Of a stretch of DNA of 64,000 bases, positions 35,406 through 46,764 are shown in pieces. Source of the stretch: Boesenbergia rotunda (taxonomy: Eukaryota; Streptophyta; Magnoliopsida; Zingiberales; Zingiberaceae); the NCBI GenBank assembly GCA_024364735.1, contig JAGFNQ010000189.1:248001-312000 (forward strand), given 5' to 3'. A program made the translations under genes and the position numbers. The stretch's first letter is position 1, and the number at the start of each line of letters is the position of its first letter. The notes beneath the pieces were generated by a model that worked only from the letters and a program-made list of their open reading frames with translations, did no database searches and was not told the origin of the DNA.

Positions 35406-35960
35406 TGAGAAAAAGTTAGGGTTTATTAAATATTTTTTCTTAAATTCATAATATTATATATATAATTTCTAATTTCTAATTAATTATTATATAAATTAAT
35501 AATTAATTAAATAAACTATTATTAATTAAATAATTATAATATATAATTTTATTAGTTTATTTTTTTGTTAAAATATAAAAAAATTAAAGTAAAAAAAGAT
35601 TATTTATATAATATATAGTTATATAATTTTTAAAAAAAACTTTAAACCATTTTTAAAAAAAAATAGATTAAATTTTCTAAAAATATTTAAAATAATTTTA
35701 AAATTTATAAATAATTTTAAAATTTTATAAATAATTCTACAAAAGATAATTGTTAAAAAAGTTAAAAAATATATAAAATTTCTAAATAAATTTGATTTTA
35801 GAATTCAATATATATATATATATATATATTATTTAGAATATTTATAAACTATAATTATATAATTATATATTATATAAATAAATAAATAATTTATATAATT
35901 ATTAAATATAAATTATGTTATATAATTATTATAGACAATAATTTTTTTTTATCTTACCAA
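35406..35960. other. Extremely AT-rich block
   Basis: This 550-bp stretch is almost only A and T, with (TA)n near 35810-35830 and runs of AAATAAATAA. There is no gene. It could be a matrix-attachment-like or decayed repeat region. Confidence 0.5.
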
Positions 35961-36229
35961 CAAGATTTGGAACCATGAATATTAACATACTTAGCTCTCT
36001 ACTTTTTAAATTCTTGATTCCTAAGCATATGAAATACATTTCTGTAGATATAAATGATATTTATGTCTTCTTTATTTCAAAAGTTTTGAAACAAATACGC
36101 TGTTAAGTTACATAAAATTAATACAATAACAATCAAGCCTTTTATATATATATATATCGAAATCATATCGGCACAAACCGAAACTGTATCGTTCTGGTCT
36201 AAGATCGAAACATCGACACGGGTCAAGAT

Positions 36230-36580
36230 TTTAAACTTTGGACCACACAAGTTTTGCCCAAGAGGTCTCAACTTTGGCCATGTAGGTCCAAGCCCGAGAG
36301 ATCTCGGCTCTTGAGGTCTTAAATCTCGGCTCCGATTCCAAAGGTCTCAAAGTCTCAACCTCAGTTCTAGAGGTCTCGAGGTCCAACCCCGATTCCAAAG
36401 GTTTCGGGGTCTCAACTCGATCTCGAGGTCTTTGCCTCGATTCTAGATGTCTTGAGGTCTCGACCTAAGAGATATTGGCCACATAGGTCCTAGCCCAATA
36501 GGTCTCGATCACATAAGCCCTAGCTCAGTGAGTCTCGACTTTTGCTCGGGAGGTCTCGATTCCAAGGATTTCTTAGTCTA
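36230..36580 (+). repeat. GAGGTCTCG minisatellite-like array
   Basis: The nonamer GAGGTCTCG and variants (AGGTCTCAA, GGTCTCGA, AGGTCTTG) recur more than a dozen times with spacers of 15-30 bp that share words such as GATTCCAAAG and CACATAGGTC. Order is irregular. No coding potential. Confidence 0.55.
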
Positions 36581-36639
36581 GCGTGCCACAGCTTGGTCGT
36601 AGTCCGTACCGTACCATAGAGAGGTTTAGTCTCACCGCT

Positions 36640-37330
36640 ATTGGGGAACTAGACCCTACTAAAGAAATTGTCCTTTCCTATTCCTATGGAGAAAATGTCT
36701 TCATCACCACCGGAGACAGGGATAAGATTTTTTCGAGATGAGCCACAAACCAGGATCCATTTTTTAGTGGTGGGATGACTGATTCCTCCTGGAGGAACAC
36801 CTTCAATAGAGAAGACAGAAGTCTCGAAAAGGAAGCTTTTGACCTGGATTTGTAACCCCTGAACTTTGTTCCTGAGTTCCACAAAATTTGAGGTTGCTAA
36901 ATTTTATAGTAGCATCAGTAACCAAACCAAACTTTCTAATTCCAACAACATATTTCATGACCAAACAAAACACAGTAGCTATCGCCACAGACTAAAAAAA
37001 CCGCATCCAGTAATCTTGGTCTTTTTCCACTGATATCCACTAAAACTACGCTGCAGGAGTGAATCCCTAAATTGAGACGCGCTGAACATACTTTCCAACA
37101 CGAACCCAAATCTAAGCTTATACCCAACAAATCGAAACCAAAGATGAAAGGATATGAGAGAAAGGGAGCATAAACTAAGAGGATACCTTGATTCGAGTTA
37201 ACGGGAGGGAAGGAAGTTCGAGGCAGGGTAGAGGAGGAAGATGCGGATAGAACCCTAGCAATCGTCACTCGTCAGGGAAGGAAGTTTCGGTCTCCGACAA
37301 AAACCTAGTGTCGGGCCCCCGTCTTTATAG
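36640..37330 (-). other. Possible transcribed remnant, not identified
   Basis: On the minus strand, a Ser-rich leader-like stretch ends in a good donor (ATCAAG|GTATCC at about 37188), and an acceptor-like site (TTTAG|CAACC) near 36899 opens into a frame that ends at 36649. The first part has no ATG in frame. I cannot name a family for either piece. It may be a leader plus exon of a gene whose rest is missing. Confidence 0.2.
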
Positions 37331-37439
37331 CTGGTACCAAATGGGCCGAGTCGTCCGCGGCTCACCTCGGCCTTCCTAGGCTTATAAATGAATTAATACC
37401 ATTTATGTCAATAATAAAACTTTTCTATACACATATACA

Positions 37440-37710
37440 AGTGATTAAAACGAGTTATTTTTCGATGAATAATGAGTGAGAAAGTAAAAATGAAAGAATA
37501 AAAATCATAGTGAATGACGTGACATATTGTATGCAAGATCTCCGACGGATTCATCGTGCTCCCTAGGGTATAGTTTGATTCGGGGCGGCGATCAAAGGCC
37601 GCCGATGGTGTCCAAGCGATAATCGAACGTGTGCATGTAAAATACCACGTCATGCCACATCATTTACTATGATTTTCACTCTCTCATTTTCACTCTCCCT
37701 ATCATTGTTC
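37440..37710 (+). repeat. Foldback repeat family, copy 3
   Basis: It carries GGGTATAGTTTGATTCGGG, as in copy 1, and terminal inverted arms: AGTGAGAAAGTAAAAATGAA...ATCATAGTGAATGA on the left against TCATTTACTATGATTTTCACTCTC...CACTCTCCC on the right. It is shorter in the middle than copy 1. The two arms show that this is a full-length non-autonomous element. Confidence 0.7.
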
Positions 37711-38522
37711 TTTTTCGATTTCACTTTGGCAATTAGGCATGCTTTGACGGATTAAATTCACCTATAATTTTTTTGCCAAGAAATTGACTATGAATAATGC
37801 AAAAATGGATAGGGAATATCTGAGATCCTTAAACGTTATCTTGGTAGAGTACAACAGTGACCCAGAACTATGGTACAGTGAAGAATATCAAATTATTCTC
37901 ATGTATTCACAATTCAATCAGAATTTTTACTCAAATTGGATGCTCAACTATAAGATGTTGAACTTTTTAATTGCCTATTATTTTTGTCTGTCACGAGTAC
38001 TTTTTAATTTACTCTGATAACTAATAGAAAATTTTCATGAAATCAAACACAGAGGGCAGCAATGAACGACGTATATCCCAGCTAAACTGCAATCATGCAA
38101 GGTGGTCCTTTCCCTGCCTACAAAGAAAAAAGTCCATAAATCATGTCCCAATCCCCCATTTGGCCACTACAGATCTTCTTCTTTCTGCTCCTTCCATGGT
38201 AAAAGCTCGGTATGATCCCTCCTCTTCTTTTCTGTTCATCTCGAAATGTTTGACTCTGAGAGTGGTGTGATTGAAACAAAACAAGAGCAATGGTGTTTGT
38301 CTGAGGGGACTTGTCGATCAAGACAAAATGTGAGTTTGGGGTAGAAAAGTTATCCATGATTCTCCTGGTTTATATATGCATCATTTTCTGCTGTTTTATA
38401 TATTTGTCCAGTTTACTCTTCCAATTCACCTGGTTATATATTTAGATGGTTATCTAACAGATGTTTGGAAGGATTGAAGTTTCTTTGATGATTTTTTTTT
38501 TCTTTAGCATCCGCTCTTTCAG
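37711..38522. other. Intergenic, upstream of the GH3 remnant
   Basis: No gene is recognised. The frames at 37784-38017 and 38037-38270 have no family likeness. Part of this DNA could be the old 5' region of the GH3 gene. Confidence 0.35.
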
Positions 38523-38975
38523 GAATAAGGATCCTAAGCAACCACTGAATGTTCGAATTGAGGATTTACTTGGTCGAATGACTCTTGCTGAGAATTTTGG
38601 TCAAATGTCATAGATTGAGAGATAAATTGCAATGGCTAATCCTGAGGCCTTCGCCTCAAGTGTCAAATACATGGCTTTACCATTATTTAGTAAAAACTAC
38701 AATACGTAATTCTTGTTGTTTACTAAAATGATGCCATATCTACATTATACCTCGCTTTAGATCATCATGCTGCAAGGTGAAACATTCTATCTAATGTCAA
38801 CTGTTTCAATAAAATTTTCTTTTTGAGCTTGTGTACAGGCTTGTAAAGATCCTAGATGGGGTCGATGTTATGAAAGCTACAGCGAAGATCCAAAGGTTGT
38901 TCAAGCAATGACTGAGATCAGCTTGCAGGGAGATGTGCCACCAAATTCCCAAGGAATTCCTTTTGTTGCTGGAAG
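38523..38975 (+). pseudogene. Glycoside hydrolase family 3 (beta-glucosidase/xylosidase-type) remnant
   Basis: Two exon remnants are clear. The first (38523-38660) reads N-K-D-P-K-Q-P-L-N-V-R-I-E-D-L-L-G-R-M-T-L-A-E-N-F-G-Q-M and then hits TAG and TAA codons inside the Q-M-x-x-I-E-R motif. The second (38839-38975, bounded by good AG and GT sites) reads [20 protein letters not shown] and then L-Q-G-D-V-P-P-N-S. In intact plant GH3 exo-glucanases these are about 100 residues apart, and the exons between them, with the start and the catalytic C-terminal part, are missing here. It cannot make an enzyme. Confidence 0.82.
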
Positions 38976-39477
38976 GTGAGTTTTTCTGTTAATTGCAACA
39001 TGACAGGTTAAATATTTCATCAGTATCCCAATGATTTGGTTGTATTGCAAACTTTGGTTTCTTAAGGAACAACTTGTGAAATTGACGAAAGTGAATTTGA
39101 CGATCAAAACACGCACCTTTTACACTACAATGGATCGGCCCGATCCGATGTCTCCGAGCAACTGCCGAAGCCAATCACAGACGAGCAAGGGGAGTAGTCT
39201 CAGAATCTCGATTACAGAAAAGTTACGTAAACCCTATATTTCCTCGAATATCATATGCCTCTTCTCGCGGCAGAAAGAGGGCAGAGTCGGTTAATAGTTA
39301 TTTTTTTGGAGGAAGCCAAAGAGGTAGGCGAATAAATCAAAAGCCAAGGGTTGCGTCGAATATACTCACAAATTTGCGACATCAACCGTCCATCGTGAAT
39401 CTAACGGATGATAATTGAGGTTTGTTTTTTGCTAATTTTTATTTTAATGTTCCTTATCAGTTAGCTTTTATATTTAG
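38976..39477. other. Intergenic
   Basis: No gene is recognised downstream of the GH3 remnant. Confidence 0.35.
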
Positions 39478-40050
39478 GGAAAATTTAAAAAAACTCACCA
39501 ACATCAAATTGGGCTTTGCATGTACTCTCCAACTTAAAATTTTTTTACATACACTCCTTGATGAGATTGACAAGACAGTTTTGTGTATTATTTTTTCAGT
39601 ATAAAATAGTAAAAATTCAGTATAAATTGTAAAGATTTGAGTATAAATTGTCTGAGATTGAGTACTAATTTAAGAAATTTAAATATTATTTGAAAAAAAT
39701 TGAGTATACATTATTTCAGTATATAGTAAAAAATTTCAGTACACATTGTAAAAATTTAAGTACGAATTGATTTAGATTTAGTATTATTTGAAAATTTTGA
39801 GTATAAAATTTAAAAATTTGAGTATGTCAAGTTACATCTACCACATTAAGATTTTCACGAGATGTTATCGAAATTTATACTTAAATTTCTTAAATTAGTA
39901 CTCAATATCAAATAATTTATACTCAAATCATTATAATATATACTGAGTTTTTACTTTTTTATACTCAATCCATTATGGAGTGAAGGTAAATAATTTATCA
40001 AGTGGAGAGTGCATGCAAAGGTCAAATTGGGAAGTTTTTTCCAATTAACC
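39478..40050. repeat. Foldback/MITE-like element upstream of the DUF538 gene
   Basis: The left arm has AAATTGGGCTTTGCATGTAC then TCTCCAACTT; the right arm has AAGTGGAGAGTGCATGCAAA then GGTCAAATTGGG, its near reverse complement. Between them lies an AT-rich core in which AATTTGAGTATAAATT-like units recur in both orientations. Size is about 570 bp. It ends some 190 bp upstream of the DUF538 TATA box. Confidence 0.6.
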
Positions 40051-40240
40051 GTTATATAAATTTAAAATTTTAATTTTAGTATTGGTCAGTCCGCCGACAA
40101 TTTAATTATGTAGTTTCTCGTTAGAGGGCATTAATGGAGCACACCGCCGTCCGGCTGATTAGAAAGATGAGCCGATGTCAACCAACGCAAAGTCAATGGA
40201 ACAGGAAATGGTCGGCGCGACTTTAATCGAGTTTCCATCT

Positions 40241-40248
40241 CTATAAAT
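40241..40248 (+). promoter_or_regulatory. TATA box of the DUF538 gene
   Basis: CTATAAAT lies 47 bases upstream of the ATG at 40288, which predicts a very short leader of about 15-20 nt. Confidence 0.65.
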
Positions 40249-40287
40249 ACCGCCACACTTGGCTTCCCTCTCCATCAGTAGCGTACA

Positions 40288-40716
40288 ATGGCGACACAGT
40301 TGATTGAGAAGCACAAGGACGGCGCCGAGGTCTACAGCGGCGCCGCCGTCTGCAGGGAGAAGACGGTGGAAGTGCTGCGAGAGCTGGGCATGCCCAAGGG
40401 CCTTCTGCCGCTGGAGGATCTGCTGGAGATGGGCTACAACCGCGACCTCGGCTTCATGTGGCTGACGCAGAGGAAGAAGAAGGAGCACATGTTCAAGGAG
40501 ATAAAGCAGCTGGTGTCCTACGCCGCCCAAGTGACCGCCTTCGTGGAGGATCGCAAGCTAAAGAAGATTACCGGTGTGAAGACGAGGGAGCTGCTGCTTT
40601 GGCTCTCTGTCGTCGAGGTGTTCATCGGCGATCCTTCGTCCGGGAAGATCACCTTCAAGACAGGCACCGGGTTGTCCGACAGCTTTCCGGTGACGGCATT
40701 TGAGCTTGAAGAGTAA
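40288..40716 (+). CDS. DUF538 family protein
   Basis: The single exon codes for 142 residues. DUF538 proteins are small plant proteins found in stress and secretory contexts; a chlorophyll-hydrolysing activity has been suggested for some, but the role is not established. Visible family marks are the lead A-V-C-R-E-K-T-V-E-V-L-R-E-L-G-M-P-K-G-L-L-P-L-E-D-L, the Y-N-R-D-L-G-F-M-W-L motif, V-S-Y-A-A-Q-V-T-A-F-V-E and K-K-I-T-G-V-K-T-R-E-L, and a C-terminal F-K-T-G-T-G-L-S-D-S-F-P. There is no signal peptide, which fits the cytosolic subgroup. The frame is GC-rich against AT-rich flanks, and an AATAAAA signal follows at about 40772. It looks intact. Confidence 0.9.
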   Translation: MATQLIEKHKDGAEVYSGAAVCREKTVEVLRELGMPKGLLPLEDLLEMGYNRDLGFMWLTQRKKKEHMFKEIKQLVSYAAQVTAFVEDRKLKKITGVKTRELLLWLSVVEVFIGDPSSGKITFKTGTGLSDSFPVTAFELEE

Positions 40717-42532
40717 GAGAAGACGAGGGGAAAGGAGAAAAAGAAAAGAAATTTTGTGTTTTTTACCAGTATAATAAAACAAGGCGTGGAAGCCTTTAGT
40801 TGGATTATGAACTCACTTTCTTTCTTGCCACGTAAGTACTATCAGGCATCGTTTGATGGTAAAAAATAATTCGTTCGTCCCTAATGTCTTCGTTAATCCG
40901 TCTCAGAATCGAGACGAAGAATGTAAATCACGAAGACTATTAGCCCGGATATTCTGACTAACACGTGAGAAGGATAGACGTACTGACTTTATTAAGATTT
41001 GACCCCAAATCTATCAAGCACCTCTAAAATATATAATAGTTCAAGCAACTTGATCTGTTAAGTAGGGATAACAAAAATGGATTAAACAAAGTTCTGTGTT
41101 TTTTTTAAATATTAGTAATTTGATTTAATCGGTTCAATCTTAATTTTTTTAAAAAATTTGATTAACCCATTAAATTGAATATATCAATCCACCTATATTA
41201 TTAGTAGTCAATTGATAAATACATAATATATAATCTACTGTAACGTTCGAACTGGAGATTAAAATTAATAATTCGTGACTCACATTAATCGCTCACTCCT
41301 GGAGAGCAGTTGATTAATCGATTACTGAATTGATCAGTCAATTGGTGAATTTGACTATTTAAAATTTTGGTTATTTTAATTTTTGATCGAATTAATTAAT
41401 TTTTTATTAGTTCAATTTGTTTGATGTTCATAAAAAAGTTATGTGAGTTCAATTTGTAACAAGTAAATGATCATATCTGGACGGAGATTGATATGAAGGC
41501 TAACACGAAAGAGAAAAAAGGTACACAGTAATTGATAATCGGTTTTCGTCGCGTTACGGTTTTAATTAATTTTCTCATTTCAAATAATTTTGTAGTAATA
41601 GTTGAATCCGAATCGTCTCTCAAGGACTCAATATGATGCATGCACTTTTTTTATCTATAGAAAACAGTAAACTGTAGAAAAATGAAAGCTAGCTAAACCA
41701 AACATATTTTCTTGGGTTTTGAGGATAACAAAACAATTAAACTTAGCTATCAACTTCCACCTAATAGCCTTAACTACTCGGATTTGAAGTATTAAGCTAA
41801 CTAAATGTAGAGGACAGCAAAAGAACGCTCACAACTAGGAAATTTCAGCTAGAATTCATCTAAAACTCCTAACTAGAAGGCAAACAATTTCATACTAAGC
41901 ACATGTTTGATAGGAGCAATTAAATAAACACCTTGCATTCAAGTAATAAAGAGTTGAAAACATGGAAAAATTCTACAAAAAGGGCATACTATAAAACTAG
42001 AAAACTAAGTTGGAAATTTCGGCTATTAAGCTGGGAAATAAGCAGAAATTCGAAATTAAGGGAAGGGAAATGCAGGTTGTGTTCTACAGCAAGTAAAAGG
42101 AAAGAAACAAGCAAAATGAGGTTGAAAAGTGCTGTCCTGTGGAGGAAAACTCTGCTCCGATGAAGCTGATCACTTCCCAGCCGGATTGGAAGATGGAATG
42201 GGTTGTGGAGTTGAGGAACCGAGCTTCTCTAAGCTGCTAATCAGAGAGAAAAACCTCCGGGCATCCGCAAGTCCCTTCTCCCCTCATGGCTGCGTGAACC
42301 GAGAGCTTCCTCCTTCTCTCACGGCTGTGTGAACTGCCCTAGCTTGCGTGAGTCCTCCCCATCGAACAGTCCTCCCTTCTCTTCCCCTAGCTCTTCTCTC
42401 CACCCTTCATTCCCCTTGATGAGTGGCCAAGATTGCTTGTAGAAATTTCCATCAACTTAAGTGCCTAGATCCAAGTGGAGGGTTGTGATTAGATCACCTT
42501 TATGGATCCATCTTAGTCCTTGATGTGCCCTT
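40717..42532. other. Intergenic, with old repeat DNA
   Basis: No gene is seen. The part at about 41460-42430 looks like spacer DNA of a decayed retroelement (purine-rich stretch, then a CT-rich CCCTTCTCCCCTC stretch), but no protein domain or LTR edge could be fixed. Confidence 0.35.
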
Positions 42533-42637
42533 TGTTGATACAGTCAGACCCGATTGTTATTTTGGTGTTGACACCGATTTATGTTTGGTTGAGTGAATTC
42601 GAATTAAGTCCTGGTCGGGGACTGAGCTGAAATCCCG

Positions 42638-43180
42638 GTGAGTGAAGGCGGGTCCTGGTGAGTGAAGCTAGGTGATTGAAATCCCGGTGAGTGAAGGCGG
42701 GTCCTGGTGAGTGAAGCCAGGTGACTGAAATCCCGGTGAGTGAAGTCGAGTCCTGGTGAGTGAAGCCAGGTGACTGAAATCCCGGTGAGTGAAGGCGGGT
42801 CCTGGTGAGTGAAGGTGGGTCCTGGTGATTGAAGCCAGGTGATTGAAATCCCAGTGAGTGAAGCCGGGTCCTGGTGAGTGAAGCAAGGTGACTGAAATCC
42901 CGGTGAGTGAAGTCGAGTCCTGGTGAGTGAAGCCAGGTGACTGAAATCCCGGTGAGTGAAGTCGGGTCCTAGCGAGTAAAGCTAGGTGACCGAAACCCTG
43001 GTGAGTGAAGCCGGGTCCCGGTGAGTGAAGTCGGGTGATTGAAATCCCAGTGAGTGAAATCGAGTCCCGGTGAGTGAAGTCGGGTGATTGAAATCCCAGT
43101 GAGTGAAGCCCGAAACCCTGGTGAGTGAAGTCAGGTCCTAGTGAGTGAAGCTAGGTTGAATGATGTCCCGGTGAGTGAAG
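42638..43180 (+). repeat. 49-bp tandem repeat inside the solo LTR
   Basis: The units follow GTGAGTGAAGGCGGGTCCTG, then GTGAGTGAAGCCAGGTGACT and GAAATCCCG. The spacing between the first two copies is exactly 49 bp (42638 and 42687). About ten diverged units follow. It is a minisatellite within the LTR; frames across it code for repeats only. Confidence 0.85.
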
Positions 43181-43215
43181 CTGGGCACGGAGTCTTGGTC
43201 CGGGGGACTGAGCAC

Positions 43216-44113
43216 TGTTGAGGCAATCAGCCCAAGAATGATCGGGAAGATCATGGTTTTGATGTGTGTGCCAATATGTTTAAGGTTAGGGTGTTGGTTG
43301 TATTTGATATGTGTGATTAAGTTTGCAGGACTTGGAGAATCACACTTGGTGGACCTATCCGAGGGACGAGAGCCAAGGGAGGAGAGCTCCAAGGGCAAGC
43401 CGGGAAGTGGACTTCAAAGGGCACACGTGAAGGGTGGCATGGAGGCAAGCCAAGGGAAGGCTTGCGTGCGCATCCGAGGGACGATAGCCAGAGGAAGAGG
43501 ACTTCAAGAGGCGAGCCAAGGGAGCAGACCTGAAGGCACACGCGAAGGAGAAGGTTCGGAGTGGCTGGAGCTGAGCTGGGAGGCAGGGCAGTCGACTGGC
43601 CCAGAGGCAGTGGGCAGTCGACTGCCAAAACCCACAGAGAGTTCGCAGCTTCGGACCAGTCGACTGGCCTTGGGGCAGTCGACTGGTAACCCCGAAAAAC
43701 TAGCCGTTGGCTAGCATTTAAGGCTAGGCCAGTTGACTGCCAAATGGGCAGTCGACTGGTGCGGGTTGGACAGTTTGCGAAGCTGTCCTTTACTCATATA
43801 AAAGGAGGACTGTTTGGCTCAAACAAACTACGGTTCTTGTGTGTAACGAAGTGCTGCTAGTGCCAAGAGTCCTCAGCCCTTCCTCTAGTGATTACTTGCA
43901 TCTTGTAAAGAGGAAGATCACAAGATTGTAAAGGTTTTCTCCACCTTGAAGGAGGGTTTCATAGTGGAGGTGGTGAACTCGTGCGGATCCTTGGATTAGT
44001 CACCCTTAGGGGTGGATACCAAGTAAAACACTGTGAGTTAGCATTGTTTGTATTCTATATCTTGTATTGTGCTAACCGTCTTGTAGAGAAAAGTCGAGCC
44101 ATCGATCCTAACA
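43216..44113 (+). repeat. 5' LTR of the gag-only element
   Basis: It is 898 bp, with TGTTGAGGCAATC at the start and GATCCTAACA at the end. It holds about six copies of CAGTCGACTG or one-base variants between 43589 and 43760, and resembles the solo LTR at 10060 and the LTR at 51056 at both ends. Confidence 0.92.
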
Positions 44114-44175
44114 ATTGGTATCAGAGCGCAAGGACGCCTTCGACGGACTAACCGCCAAGAAGAGCAATCACTGAA

Positions 44176-45747
44176 ATGGCCGGCTCACATATTCAACCGC
44201 CGAAATTCGAGGGAGAATTTTCATGGTGGAAGAAGAGAATGGAGGTATTTTTCAACACTGACTTTGATATTATGCTAATCATGGAGAATGGTTTTGAGAT
44301 ACCTAGGGATCAAGAAAACATGATTCTTGAGAAAGTAAGGTGGAGCAAAAAGCAAAAGGATGATCACTTAGCAAACTCAAAAGCTTTGCATCATCTACTT
44401 AGTATTCTTCCTCGACAAGAAGTGACAAGAATTGGAAACTACTCAAGTGCCAAAGACTTATGGGACAAGTTGGTGGAACTTCATGAAGGCACTTCGGAGG
44501 CGAAGATGGCAAAAAGGGATCTTCTTCGGTCCCAACTAAATAGTATCAAGCTTGATAAAGGAGAGAAGGTAACGAGTTTACATGCTAGATTTAAAGAAAT
44601 TCTCATTGGGCTAACAAGTGTAGGAGAACAATTACCCAACCGAGACATCTTGATGAAAGCAATCAATGCTTTCCCAAGAACATCAACATGGAGCTCAATG
44701 GTGGACTCGTAGTACATCTCCAAGGATCTAGAGAAGACATCTCTAGAAGAATTTTTCTCAACCATGGAGCTTCACGAGACTCGAGTTGGAGGAACTATCA
44801 AAGAATTCTACTACAAGCCAAAGAGTATAGCCCTTGTGGCAAACAAGGGAAAGGGTAAGAAGAAGGAGGTTTCGTCATCCGATTCGGAGGAATCGAGTGC
44901 TTCCATGGGTAGTGATGCGGAAGCCTATATGGTAAGAAAAGTAAGAAAAGCATTTAAATAATTTTCTACTAACAAGTCTCGTGGTAGGAAAGAATCAAGG
45001 AGCAAACATAAACCAAGAAAGATTATTTGCTACAACTGTCAAGGAAAAGGACACATGAGAGATGAGTGCCCTCTCTTGAAAAAGAAGGAAGAAAAGAAGA
45101 AAGAAGGAAAGAATAAATCAAAAGAGAAGGAGAAGAAGGTTCAAAACTTGAAGGCTACATGGGATGATCCATCTTCATCGGATGAGGAGGAGCTTTTTGT
45201 TTCCCATTTTGCACTAATGGGAATTGATGATCTTGCCTCCACGGCATCCGAGTTTGAAGAGGAGAAAAGCTCAAGTGAAGACGAAGGGAGCTCTAGTGAA
45301 GGGGGAGGCTCCACCTCGGAATCGGACTTCTCGGTAAGTGAGGTACACAACTTACCCACTTCCATTCTTGCAAAAATAATTTCAAGCACTAGTGATGACT
45401 TAGTAGATGCTAAAAAGAAGATCAAGTGCCTAAAAAGGGAAAATTGCATGTTAAAGGATAGATTAGCATCAATGGAAATTAAGGACAATGAGCATGCTTC
45501 TTCTTCTAACACAAATGACTCATTTTTAGAAGAAGAAAATAAGGATTTAAGGGAAAAGGTAGATAGCCTTACCCAAGCACTTAGGAAGTTTGAAGTTGGC
45601 TCAAAAACATTAGATATGATAATTGGGAGCCAAAGAGCAAGCTTTAGGAAAGAAGGATTAGGGTTTGGAAAGTCTAGCAATGAGAAAACCTATCATTGTT
45701 TAATTGCTAGAGGACAATCAAAGACCAAGACCCTTAGTAAGAAATGA
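44176..45747 (+). pseudogene. Copia-type gag with two in-frame stops
   Basis: The gag reading starts at ATG 44176 (M-A-G-S-H-I-Q-P-P-K-F-E-G), followed by a UBN2-type gag region with A-K-D-L-W-D-K-L and L-H-A-R-F-K-E. Stops interrupt it at about 44710 and 44959. Then comes a zinc knuckle C-Y-N-C-Q-G-K-G-H-M-R-D-E-C at about 45029-45070, which has the C-x2-C-x4-H-x4-C spacing. After it lie a Lys-rich stretch, an acidic Ser/Glu segment and a coiled coil, ending at 45747. Gag packages the element RNA. In its present state the protein is broken in three. Confidence 0.85.
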
Positions 45748-46764
45748 ATCCCCAAAGAGTACTTGGTTAACCCAATTAGGAAGCATTACTATTAGGTACC
45801 AAAATCAATCCTCAATGGTTAGAGGATTTGGGATAAGTCAACCATGCTATAAGAATTTCAAATTTTTAAAATTTGATTGACTTAAGACATTGAGGGGGAG
45901 TTTGTGGCCCATGGTAGAAATTCATGATGAATTAGGCAATAATGGGGTCTACCTTGAAAGCATCTCATAACATATGGGATGTTAGGATGATACAATTGAT
46001 TCACTTGTGCTTGTGGCATAGTGTTGAATCATTAAATGTATCAAAATCATTAAATATAGACCAACCATGGGGAAGACATGTGTTTAATTAATGGACATCT
46101 TGTTCAAAGATCATGGTTGGACACTTTAAATGTTTGAAAAACCATTCCATGTTTTATTTATGTTGACATGACTTTGGAACATGTATGAGTTCATAATTAG
46201 ATTGAAAACTTGATACAAAGTTAGTGTCTTTCAAGAAATTTGGATTTTCGTCAAAAGTCAAGCATGTTTTAAATTTTTCACAAACTGATATTTTTTCTTG
46301 ATAAAGTATGTTATCTCAAATATGTTTGCAAATTTTTACAATTTTTGAAATTTTCTGGAATTACTGAGGAGTTTCTGAAATTCGGCACAGAGGCTGCAAT
46401 ATTGGACTGACAGAGTATCAGTCGACTGCCCATGGGGCAGTCGACTGCCATGTCTATTTTCAGCCTGCTGAGCCATTTTTCAGATATCAAGGATGTTGTC
46501 ATTTGATGCCCTAGGATAGTATTGCTACAGGCAATCATTTTTGATTGTGTCAAAGGGGGAGAATGGGTAGTTTAAGTTTGATTTTTAGCAAAAATCTGGA
46601 CTTAATATTGAATTATGATGAAACTTTGAAAATGACATAGATTAAGGGGGAGGTTACTTCTTAAAGTTACATTTTCAAATTGCTACTGCTCTTTATTTGT
46701 GTTGTTGACTAGTATATTATATCCCTAACTTAAACATGTTGCCACACATCAAAAAGAGGGAGAT
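45748..46764 (+). other. Non-coding 3' interior of the gag-only element
   Basis: About 1 kb between gag and the 3' LTR has no pol domains. It includes GGCAGTCGACTGCC and a purine-rich end that is the polypurine tract. Confidence 0.7.

Noticed and set aside
36649..37268. A two-exon minus-strand gene
   Set aside because: The first piece has no ATG and neither piece matches a family I know; kept only as an unidentified remnant.
42638..43180. CRISPR-like array
   Set aside because: The repeats are direct, contiguous, and have no unique spacers; this is plant nuclear DNA within an LTR.
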